NCBI GenBank assembly: GCA_034436555.1
Contig: DAOTUU010000055.1
Location: 62,001-126,000 of the forward strand
Source of the DNA: JAFMJV01 sp034436555
Lineage (GTDB): Bacteria > Chloroflexota > Limnocylindria > Limnocylindrales > CSP1-4
Direction of reading: 5' to 3'
Length of the DNA stretch: 64,000 bases
Shown: positions 57,616 to 64,000 of the stretch, piece by piece
How positions within the stretch are numbered: position 1 is the first letter of the stretch
How the letters are laid out: each line of letters opens with the position of its first letter
Notes under the pieces: generated by a model
What the model was told of the DNA's origin: nothing
Database searches by the model: none
The model's input: the letters and a program-made list of their open reading frames with translations, nothing else
Made by a program: the position numbers and the translations under genes

Positions 57616-59193
57616 ATGACCGACCGACCCACGCTCCCCGACCTGGACCTCTCCTGGCACCCCGAGCCCGCGCTGCTCGACGTGCGCGATGCCGCCACCG
57701 CCCGCCCCGCGCTCGAGCGACTGGGTGCGCAGGCGTGGGCCGCCGCCCTGGACTACCTCTACGACCACGGCCTGGCGCGCGGCATGGGCGAGGATGCCGA
57801 TCTCACGATGCTGCGCCGGATCATCCATGGCCCCACGGGCGTGCCGGGACCGGCGCCCCGCGAGCCTGCGACCTCCGGCGCGATCCTGGGCGAATGGAGC
57901 GAGCGGTACGCGCCGCACCTCGCGAACATCTGGCACCCGCGGACGCTCAGCTACTTCACGCCGCCGCCGCTGCTCTTGTCGGTGGTGGGCGAGCTCCTCG
58001 CCCAGATCACCCAGCAGGGCGTGGACGTGTACCACGCGGGCCCGGCTGCGGCGCTCAACGAGGAGGAGGTCGTGCGCTGGCTGTGCGACCTCGTGGGGCA
58101 CGGCGAGGGGAGCTTCGGGTTGCTCACCTCGGGCGGCGTGATGGCCAACTTCCTGGCGATGGCACTCGCCCGGGACATCCAGATCCCCCGGATTGTGGGT
58201 GCGGACCGGCCTCCCCGCGGCGCCGCGCTGGAGGGCTGGCGGGTGTACGTGTCCGACCAGGCCCATTTCTCGATCGGCCGAGCGCTCGCGGAGCTGGGCT
58301 TCCCGGACGAGACGCTCGCGGTGGTCCCCACGGACGACCGGTTCCGCCTCCAGGTGGGTCCGGTGGCGGAGGCGATCGAGCGCGACCGCGCGTCGGGCGC
58401 CAGGCCGCTCGCGGTCGCCGCGGTCGCGGGCTCCACGAACACGGGGTCCGTGGATGACGTGGTGGGGCTCGCCGAGCTGGCCCGGAGCGAGGGACTCTGG
58501 TACCACGTGGACGCGGCATACGGGGCCGCCGTCCGATTCTCCGCGCGCGACGCGGGCCGCGTGCCCGGCATGGAGCTGGCCGACTCGGTCACCATCGATC
58601 CCCACAAGTGGTTCTTCCAGGCGTATGACATCGGCGGGCTGGTGGTGCGGGAGGGGGGTCTGCTGCCGGCCGCCTTCTCGCGCCGCCCGGAGTACTACCG
58701 TGGCGGGGGCGTGCGCGCGCGTCAGGACGCCCATGTGGAGGACTCGCTCGACTTCTACGCGATGGGCTTCGAGGGGACGCGCCGGTGGCGGGCGCTCAAG
58801 CTGTGGATGTCCTGGAAGCACCTCGGCAGTGCCGGGTTCGGCCGGCTCGTGGAGGCGACCAACGACCTCGCGGCACACCTGGCGGCGTGCATCGAGCGCT
58901 CTGACGACTTCGTCGCGGTCCCGGTCCGGCCGGAGCTGTCGGTGGTCTGCTTCCGGCATCTGCCGGGCGGTGCGGCGCGGGCCGAGGCGATGGCCGCGGA
59001 CGAGCTGGACGCGCACCAGGACCGCGTGCAGCAGGCGCACGAGGCGAGCGGCGCGGGCTGGATCACCACGACCCGCCTGCGCGGCCGGACCTATCTCCGG
59101 GCGGGGATGCTGAACCCCCTCTCCGCGCGCGAGGACATGGACGGCCTGCTGGATGACCTGAGGACCGCGGCAGCGCTGGTCAAGGTCGGTTGA
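57616..59193 (+). CDS. PLP-dependent group II amino-acid decarboxylase
   Basis: 525 residues from ATG 57616; an in-frame ATG at 57544 is unlikely. Fold type I decarboxylase: LLTSGGVMANFLAMALARD (about 174), VSDQAHFSIGRAL (ring-stacking His, about 220), AVAGSTNTGSVDDV (about 276), WYHVDAAYGAAVRFS with the PLP Asp (about 302), and the Schiff-base Lys in TIDPHKWFFQAYD (about 333). Family covers aromatic-amino-acid, glutamate, diaminobutyrate and related decarboxylases; the motif spelling does not settle the substrate. Stands alone. Confidence 0.82.
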   Translation: MTDRPTLPDLDLSWHPEPALLDVRDAATARPALERLGAQAWAAALDYLYDHGLARGMGEDADLTMLRRIIHGPTGVPGPAPREPATSGAILGEWSERYAPHLANIWHPRTLSYFTPPPLLLSVVGELLAQITQQGVDVYHAGPAAALNEEEVVRWLCDLVGHGEGSFGLLTSGGVMANFLAMALARDIQIPRIVGADRPPRGAALEGWRVYVSDQAHFSIGRALAELGFPDETLAVVPTDDRFRLQVGPVAEAIERDRASGARPLAVAAVAGSTNTGSVDDVVGLAELARSEGLWYHVDAAYGAAVRFSARDAGRVPGMELADSVTIDPHKWFFQAYDIGGLVVREGGLLPAAFSRRPEYYRGGGVRARQDAHVEDSLDFYAMGFEGTRRWRALKLWMSWKHLGSAGFGRLVEATNDLAAHLAACIERSDDFVAVPVRPELSVVCFRHLPGGAARAEAMAADELDAHQDRVQQAHEASGAGWITTTRLRGRTYLRAGMLNPLSAREDMDGLLDDLRTAAALVKVG

Positions 59194-59212
59194 AGGTCGG
59201 TATCAGGAAGGC

Positions 59213-59242
59213 TTGACATCCATCCCGGAGAATCCGTACCAT
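59213..59242 (+). promoter_or_regulatory. promoter TTGACA-18-TACCAT upstream of the iron permease
   Basis: Perfect -35 TTGACA (59213-59218) and -10-like TACCAT (59237-59242), 63 nt before ATG 59305. No obvious metal-regulator box. Confidence 0.6.
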
Positions 59243-59304
59243 TCGGGTCGGGTTTGACCGACGCACACGTCCGCGTCCCGGTCGGGCCCGCCGCAGAGGA
59301 CCAG

Positions 59305-60135
59305 ATGGCCGCCACGTTCTTCATCACCCTGCGCGAGGGCCTCGAAGCCGCGCTCATCGTGGGCATCATCAGCGCGTACCTGGTCAAGGTCGGTCGCCGG
59401 GACCTGCTGCCCGCGGTCCTGCTGGGCGTGGGTCTCGCGGTCGCCCTGTGCATCGCGGTGGGCGTGGGTGTCGTCTCCACCATCGGGCGCCTGCCGCTGC
59501 CGGTCCAGGCCACGCTGGAGGGCCTGGGTGCGCTGACCGCGGTCGTCGTCGTGACCTGGATGCTGTTCTGGATGCGGCGCCAGGGTCGGGCGCTCAAGGG
59601 TGAGCTGGAGACGCAGATCGCCTCGGCGCTCGAGCGCGGCACCACCGTCGCGCTCGTGGGCATGGCCTTCCTCGCGGTCATCCGCGAGGGGTTCGAGACC
59701 GTGCTGTTCCTGTTCGCCGTGATGGGATCGCGCGGAGACACCATGGCCGCCCTGGTGGGTGGTGCGATCGGCCTCGTGACGGCGGCGGTCATCGGCTACG
59801 CCATCTTCGCGATGGGCGTGCGCATCAACCTGAAGCGCTTCTTCACGATCACGGGCACGCTGCTCATCTTCGTCGCGGCGGGTCTGGTCACGTATGCCGT
59901 GGCGGAGTTCACGGAGGCGGGCCTCCTGCCGCCCAGTCCGGTCGCCTGGGACTGGGGCTCGGTGCTGCCCGAGACCTCGCCGCTCGGATCGGTCCTGTCA
60001 GGTCTGCTGGGGTATCGCGCCGCCCCCACCGTCCTCCAGGTGGTGGCCTACTTCGCCTACCTGGTGCCGGTGCTCATCCTGTTCCTGTTCGACGACCGAC
60101 TGCACCTTCGGCGTCGGCAGCCGGCGAGCGCCTGA
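59305..60135 (+). CDS. FTR1/EfeU-family high-affinity iron permease
   Basis: 276 residues; ATG 59305 gives the canonical N-terminus MAATFFITLREGLEAALIVG and has GAGG upstream. Two REGLE motifs, LREGLEAAL (about 8-16) and IREGFETVLF (about 128-137), carry the iron-binding glutamates. About seven membrane helices. Imports iron across the cytoplasmic membrane. The next gene encodes a cupredoxin lipoprotein, likely its extracytoplasmic partner. Confidence 0.9.
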   Translation: MAATFFITLREGLEAALIVGIISAYLVKVGRRDLLPAVLLGVGLAVALCIAVGVGVVSTIGRLPLPVQATLEGLGALTAVVVVTWMLFWMRRQGRALKGELETQIASALERGTTVALVGMAFLAVIREGFETVLFLFAVMGSRGDTMAALVGGAIGLVTAAVIGYAIFAMGVRINLKRFFTITGTLLIFVAAGLVTYAVAEFTEAGLLPPSPVAWDWGSVLPETSPLGSVLSGLLGYRAAPTVLQVVAYFAYLVPVLILFLFDDRLHLRRRQPASA

Positions 60136-60164
60136 GCGCTCGCCCAGGCCGGAGGCCCACCCGA

Positions 60165-60551
60165 ATGACCCGATCCCGTGCGCTCGCCGCCGTCTCGCTG
60201 CCGATCGTCCTGCTCGCATGCGGCGGCGCGGCGCCCACGCCGGCCCCGTCGGTCAAGGATGTGGTGACCACCACGGTCGCCGTGGAGCTGGTGGACTACG
60301 CGTTCAAGCCCGCGGACATCACGGTTCCCGCAGGTCGAGTGACATTCGCCCTGGACAACACCGGCGCCCAGGAGCACGAGTTCGAGATCCTCAAGGGCGA
60401 GGCGGTGGTCGATGAGGTCGAGGGGCTCGTTCCGGGGCTCTCGCGCGACATGGTGGTGACCCTCACCCCCGGCGAGTACACCATCGTGTGTCGGCTCGCG
60501 GACCACGAGGTCCGCGGCATGAAGGGGACGCTGACCGTCACCGACGGCTGA
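60165..60551 (+). CDS. cupredoxin-domain lipoprotein (EfeO-N-terminal-like)
   Basis: 128 residues. Lipobox VLLACG (Cys about 19). Single cupredoxin domain: VELVDYAFKPADITVPAGRV, then GAQEHEFEIL with a copper/iron-ligand His, and the ligand loop IVCRLADHEVRGMKG (Cys, His, Met). It resembles the cupredoxin part of EfeO without its peptidase-like domain. GGAGG upstream. Next to FTR1, it probably oxidises or hands over iron outside the membrane. Confidence 0.8.
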   Translation: MTRSRALAAVSLPIVLLACGGAAPTPAPSVKDVVTTTVAVELVDYAFKPADITVPAGRVTFALDNTGAQEHEFEILKGEAVVDEVEGLVPGLSRDMVVTLTPGEYTIVCRLADHEVRGMKGTLTVTDG

Positions 60552-60586
60552 TCCAGCCGCCGCCTCGGCGTCATCCCGCCGCCGCC

Positions 60587-61039
60587 TCAGCCCGCCGGCA
60601 GGCACTCCCGGCAGCGCCCGACCACCGTCAGGTGACTGAGGTCCACCTCGAACCCCCGCCTCACGCGGAGCTCGGTCACGAGGCCGGCGGCATCGGTGGC
60701 CTCGATGTCCCACGTCCCGCCGCACGCGTCACAGTGCAGATGGCCGTGCACCGTCTCCGGCAGCACATGGTATTCCTCGCGCCCGTCCGGTCCATGGGCG
60801 TGGCGGACGAGGCCGAGCGCCTCCAGCACGTCCAGTGTCCGGTACACCGTGGATGGGATGGTGGCCGGATCCACGGCGCGACAGCGCTCCACCAGATCGG
60901 CGCCCGTGACATGGCCATCGGTTGCCGCCAGGACGTCGATGAGCAGCCGCCGCTGCGGCGTCCAGCGGAGTCCGCGGGCGCGCAGTCGATCCCGCACCTC
61001 CGACCAGGCTGGCGACATCGACGATCCAGGGTGCCCCAT
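60587..61039 (-). CDS. zur: Fur-family repressor, probably zinc-responsive (Zur)
   Basis: 150 residues. Winged helix with LRWTPQRRLLIDVLAATDG (about 25-43) and IPSTVYRTLDVLEALGLV (recognition helix, about 62-79); metal sites with HGHLHCDACG (about 102-111, CxxC) and CRECLPAG at the C-terminus (second CxxC). Divergent from a ZnuABC-type importer over a shared operator, which supports zinc. TATCCT lies 7 nt before the ATG, so the mRNA seems leaderless. Confidence 0.82.
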   Translation of the reverse strand: MGHPGSSMSPAWSEVRDRLRARGLRWTPQRRLLIDVLAATDGHVTGADLVERCRAVDPATIPSTVYRTLDVLEALGLVRHAHGPDGREEYHVLPETVHGHLHCDACGGTWDIEATDAAGLVTELRVRRGFEVDLSHLTVVGRCRECLPAG

Positions 61040-61046
61040 CGGACGA

Positions 61047-61052
61047 AGGATA
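61047..61052 (-). promoter_or_regulatory. -10 box TATCCT, leaderless start for zur
   Basis: On the minus strand, 7 nt before ATG 61039. Confidence 0.45.
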
Positions 61053-61093
61053 CGGTGTGCGGCGCCGCGGCGTCAGAACAGCTATAACTGGCT

Positions 61094-61111
61094 GTTGCAT
61101 ACTGTTGCAAC
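61094..61111. promoter_or_regulatory. candidate Zur operator GTTGCA-6-TGCAAC
   Basis: GTTGCATACTGTTGCAAC is a perfect 6-bp inverted repeat with a 6-nt centre, in the AT-rich gap between zur and znuA. The sequence differs from the AT-rich Fur/Zur boxes of model bacteria, so the assignment rests on position and symmetry. Confidence 0.55.
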
Positions 61112-61145
61112 AACCTGATCACCCGACAGGCACTTGGAGGACCTC

Positions 61146-62189
61146 ATGCCCCCGACGTCCACCCGGTCGGCGCTCGGCGTCGCTCTCGCCGCGACCCTGG
61201 TCGCGATCGCCCCCTGGGCCGCATCCGCCCAGTCCCCGTCCTCGGTGTCCTCCGCCGGCTCGCTGGGCTGGTACGACGACCTGACCGGCGAGCCGGATCT
61301 GTTGGACGTGGCGACCACCGTGGCGCCCATCAGCTCCATCGCCCGGAATGTCGGCGGCGACCGCATCCGCCTCCACGGCATCGTGCCGGACGCCACGAAC
61401 TCGCACACGTTCGAGCCCGCTCCCTCGGATGCGCGCCACCTGGCGAACGCGGACCTCATCATCGTCAACGGCCTTCACCTGGAGCAGCCCACGCTGGACC
61501 TTGCGGAGGGCGCCAAGAAGCCCGACACGCCCATCGTGCGGCTGGGGGACCAGACCATCGGCCCCGATGAGTGGCTGTTCGACTTCAGCTTCCCGGAGTC
61601 GGAGGGTGACCCCAATCCGCATCTCTGGATGAACGTGCCCTATGCCGCGGAGTACGCCACGTACATCCGGGATGCGCTGGCCGCGGCGGACCCCGCCAAC
61701 GCGGACTACTACACCGGCAACCTGGAGCGATTCCAGGCGGCGCTGGCGGACCTCGATGCGCGCATCAAGGAAGTCGTGCCGACGGTCCCGGAGAACTCCC
61801 GCAAGCTGCTCACCTACCATGACTCGTGGGCCTACTGGGCCCGGAACTACGGGTTCGACGTGATCGGCGCGGTCCAGGCGTCCGACTTCTCCGACCCCAG
61901 CCCCCGGGACGTGGCGGACCTCATCGACCAGATCCGGGCGGAGGGCGTGCCTGCCGTGTTCGGGTCGGAGGTGTTCCCCAGCGCGGTCCTGGAGCAGATC
62001 GCGTCGGAGGCGGGCGCCACGTTCGTGGATGACCTGCGCGATGATGAGCCGCCCGGCGAGGAGGGCTCCGCGGAGCATACCTATCTGGGCATGCTGCGCA
62101 AGGACATGATCATCATGATGGATGCCCTGGGGGGGCAGGGGACCGCCATCTTCGAGGACATGCCCGTGGAGGACACCTGGCTCCCGTGA
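61146..62189 (+). CDS. znuA: zinc/manganese ABC transporter substrate-binding protein
   Basis: 347 residues from ATG 61146 with GGAGG upstream. Signal peptide ending AASAQ. Cluster A-I metal-binding protein: VATTVAPISSIARNVGG at the start and metal ligands His in SHTFEPAPSDARHLANAD (about 85), His in PNPHLWMNVPYA (about 160), His in LTYHDSWAYWARNYGF (about 225) and Glu in VFGSEVFPS (about 280). It lacks the histidine-rich loop of typical ZnuA, so manganese cannot be ruled out, but Zur context favours zinc. Confidence 0.85.
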   Translation: MPPTSTRSALGVALAATLVAIAPWAASAQSPSSVSSAGSLGWYDDLTGEPDLLDVATTVAPISSIARNVGGDRIRLHGIVPDATNSHTFEPAPSDARHLANADLIIVNGLHLEQPTLDLAEGAKKPDTPIVRLGDQTIGPDEWLFDFSFPESEGDPNPHLWMNVPYAAEYATYIRDALAAADPANADYYTGNLERFQAALADLDARIKEVVPTVPENSRKLLTYHDSWAYWARNYGFDVIGAVQASDFSDPSPRDVADLIDQIRAEGVPAVFGSEVFPSAVLEQIASEAGATFVDDLRDDEPPGEEGSAEHTYLGMLRKDMIIMMDALGGQGTAIFEDMPVEDTWLP

Positions 62190-63115
62190 TGGCGGCGGCT
62201 CCGTCAGCGGTCGTGACGGCGGCGGCTCCGTCCGCCGACACGCTCGTCCGTTTCGAGGGTGTCAGCGCCAGCTATGGCGGCCCCGCCGTGCTGGCGGACG
62301 TCAACCTGTCGATCGCGCGTGGAGCGCTCGTGGGCGTGGTGGGGCCCAGCGGCGCGGGCAAGACCACGTTCCTGCGCGCGATGGTCGGCGGCGTGCCGCG
62401 GCTGCGGGGTCGGGTCCTGGTGGACGGTCGCCCGGTCACCTCGAACCGCAGCTCCGGCGTGGGCTGGGTGCCCCAGCTCGAGACGGTGGACTGGAACTTC
62501 CCGGCAACGGTCCGGGAGGTGGTGCTGATGGGTCGCTGGGGGCGATCGCCGTGGCGGGCCTGGATGTCCCGTGAGGATCGTACGGCCGCGGACGCGGTCC
62601 TCGACCGGCTGGGCATCGGCGGACTGGGCGACCGCCAGGTGCGCCAGCTCTCCGGCGGCCAGCAGCAGCGCGTGTTCCTGGCCCGCGCGATGATCGGGGA
62701 CCCGTCGCTGCTGCTGTTGGACGAGCCCACCAGCGGCGTGGACATCAGGACGCGCGACGAGGTGCTCCATCTGCTGGCGGACCTCAACCGCGCGGGCACC
62801 ACGATCGTGATGACCACCCATGAGTTGAACTCGGTCGCGGCACACCTGCCGTGGGTCATCTGCATCAACCGGCGGGTGGTCGCGGAGGGCGAGCCGGAGC
62901 GCATCTTCACGGCGGCGGTGTTGAACGCGACGTACGAGGCGGACCTGCGCATCGTCCATCAGGATGGCGCGATCCTGGTCGCGGACGCCGCACCCCACCG
63001 GCTGCGCGATGCGCTGCGCCACCGTCACGACGGCTATGAGCATGCGCATCACGAGCACGCGGGCGAGCCGCACGCGCATGACGCGTCTCTCGGCGCGGGT
63101 GGGATGCCGGGCTGA
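62186..63115 (+). CDS. znuC: zinc/manganese ABC transporter ATP-binding protein with His-rich tail
   Basis: 309 residues; starts at GTG 62186 or ATG 62189 in the overlap with znuA. Walker A GPSGAGKTT (about 56), Q-loop WVPQLETVDWNFPATV, signature LSGGQQQR (about 156), Walker B LLLLDEPTSGVD, switch His in MTTHELNS. The last ~35 residues are histidine-rich (HRHDGYEHAHHEHAGEPHAH), a likely cytoplasmic metal-binding tail. Confidence 0.88.
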   Translation: MMAAAPSAVVTAAAPSADTLVRFEGVSASYGGPAVLADVNLSIARGALVGVVGPSGAGKTTFLRAMVGGVPRLRGRVLVDGRPVTSNRSSGVGWVPQLETVDWNFPATVREVVLMGRWGRSPWRAWMSREDRTAADAVLDRLGIGGLGDRQVRQLSGGQQQRVFLARAMIGDPSLLLLDEPTSGVDIRTRDEVLHLLADLNRAGTTIVMTTHELNSVAAHLPWVICINRRVVAEGEPERIFTAAVLNATYEADLRIVHQDGAILVADAAPHRLRDALRHRHDGYEHAHHEHAGEPHAHDASLGAGGMPG

Positions 63116-63990
63116 TGGACCTGCTGACCGAGCCGCTGTCCTACCAGTTCTTCCGGATGGGCCTCGCCGTGTCGATCCTCGTCGGCCTGCTGTGCGGGCT
63201 CATCGGGGTGTACGTGGTGCTGCGCCACATGAGTTACATCGGCCACGGGCTGTCGCACGCGGTGTTCGGCGGCGCGGTCGTGGCGTACGTGGCGAGCATC
63301 GACTTCTACCTGGGCGCGGGCACCTGGGCGTTCTTCTCGGCGCTGCTCATCAACGCGGTCGCGCGCAGCCACCGGGTGGGCGCGGACGCGGCGATCGGCA
63401 TCGTGACCACGGCGAGCTTCGCGTTGGGCGTGGCGCTCATCTCGCAGACGCGCAGCTTCACCACGAACTTCGAGGCGGCGCTGTTCGGCAACATCCTGGG
63501 CGTCACACCGCTGGACCTGCTGGTGGTCCTGAGCGTGACGCTCGCGGTGGCGGCGTTCATCGTGCTGTTCTACAAGCAGCTGCTGTTCGTGACCTTCGAC
63601 CCGGAGGTGGCGCCCATCTTCGGCGTCCGGACGCGCACCGTGGACGCGCTGTTCGCGCTGGCGCTCGCGGCCACGATCGTGGCGTCCATCAACGTGGTGG
63701 GTGTGACCCTCATCGCGGCGACGCTCATCATCCCCGCCACCACGGCTCGCCTGATGACCGACTCGTTCGCGCGGATGCTGGTGCTGTCATCCGCGCTGGG
63801 CGCCGTGTCCGGGGCGCTCGGGATGTACGCGAGCTACTGGCTGGACATCTCCTCGGGCGCCACGATCGTGCTCCTGGAGGCGGGCATCTTCGGCGTCGTG
63901 TTCGTGGCCGCGGCCATCTCCGGCCGGCGCCGCGTCTGGGAGCCTGCGCCGGTCGCGCACGGCGGGGCGGCGCACGCGTTCGACGACTGA
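63115..63990 (+). CDS. znuB: zinc/manganese ABC transporter permease
   Basis: 291 residues, ATG 63115 in a TGATG overlap. About eight membrane helices; family motifs YVVLRHMSYIGHGLSHAVFGG (about 37-57; only partly quoted) and VGVTLIAATLIIPATTARL (about 199). Short C-terminal tail with HGGAAH. Ends 10 bp before the window edge. Confidence 0.88.
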   Translation: MDLLTEPLSYQFFRMGLAVSILVGLLCGLIGVYVVLRHMSYIGHGLSHAVFGGAVVAYVASIDFYLGAGTWAFFSALLINAVARSHRVGADAAIGIVTTASFALGVALISQTRSFTTNFEAALFGNILGVTPLDLLVVLSVTLAVAAFIVLFYKQLLFVTFDPEVAPIFGVRTRTVDALFALALAATIVASINVVGVTLIAATLIIPATTARLMTDSFARMLVLSSALGAVSGALGMYASYWLDISSGATIVLLEAGIFGVVFVAAAISGRRRVWEPAPVAHGGAAHAFDD

Positions 63991-64000
63991 CCGGGCCGGG

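Noticed and set aside
1..64000. tRNA, rRNA, insertion sequence, integrase or phage genes
   Set aside because: I looked for transposase or integrase-like proteins and tRNA-like cloverleafs and saw none that I could support.

Overview
The window is a 64-kb piece of a very GC-rich (by eye about 70 %) bacterial chromosome with dense, tightly packed and often overlapping genes. I see no rRNA, tRNA, phage, plasmid or IS gene. High GC, many GTG starts, a BTAD-type activator, Rsb partner-switch proteins, GPP34, several VapBC modules and many apparently leaderless promoters would fit a soil or freshwater Chloroflexota (Limnocylindria/Ellin6529-like) or an Actinomycetota. The sequence alone does not decide between them.

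Layout. 1-8.9 kb: the C-terminal part of a BTAD regulator, a repeat-filled gap, a small protein, succinate-semialdehyde-type aldehyde dehydrogenase, an MFS exporter, a Gfo/Idh/MocA dehydrogenase, an unknown protein, an AbrB/VapC toxin-antitoxin pair with a suspicious frameshift, and a methyltransferase. 8.9-16 kb: a second repeat-filled gap, then purine catabolism (guanine deaminase and a three-subunit xanthine dehydrogenase) with a complete VapBC module sitting between the molybdenum and iron-sulfur subunit genes. 16-26.4 kb: two divergent operons for amino-acid-like compounds. The leftward one has an SDR, a SelA-like PLP enzyme, a full amino-acid ABC importer and a phosphotriesterase-like hydrolase. 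The rightward one has N-acyl-D-amino-acid deacylase, a D-threonine-aldolase/D-serine-dehydratase-like enzyme and a D-cysteine-desulfhydrase-like enzyme. Together they look like uptake and breakdown of (N-acyl-)D-amino acids.

26.4-35.5 kb: a sugar ABC importer without an ATPase, a second Gfo/Idh/MocA enzyme, an IclR regulator and a cytochrome P450; then a LacI regulator, a seven-copy 63-bp tandem array and a third VapBC pair. 35.5-39.3 kb: an SDR and a partner-switching cluster (receiver-PP2C phosphatase, GPP34 protein, STAS antagonist, RsbW kinase) with no sigma factor beside it. 39.4-54.6 kb: a carbohydrate block with an SDR, a D-apionate-lactonase-like protein, an M81/MlrC protein, a ribose-type ABC importer, a LacI regulator, an SMP-30 lactonase, a 2-oxoacid dehydrogenase E1 alpha/beta pair, an enolase-superfamily dehydratase and a CaiB/BaiF CoA transferase. 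Near-palindromic LacI-type operators (GGNAACGTTNCC-like) lie at several of these promoters and at the distant 5.6-kb Gfo/Idh/MocA gene, which suggests one regulon.

54.6-64 kb: further repeat arrays, small envelope proteins, a secreted alpha/beta hydrolase, a PLP decarboxylase, an FTR1 iron permease with a cupredoxin lipoprotein, and a Zur-like repressor divergent from a ZnuABC-type metal importer across a palindromic operator.

Two features recur. (1) At least eleven genes have a TANNNT-like hexamer 6-8 nt before the start codon, as expected for leaderless mRNAs. (2) Several intergenic gaps are packed with short tandem repeats built on perfect palindromes. Two of these loci share the same architecture (29-bp units, forward cluster, about 160-bp core, inverted cluster) and are the best candidates here for an undescribed element.
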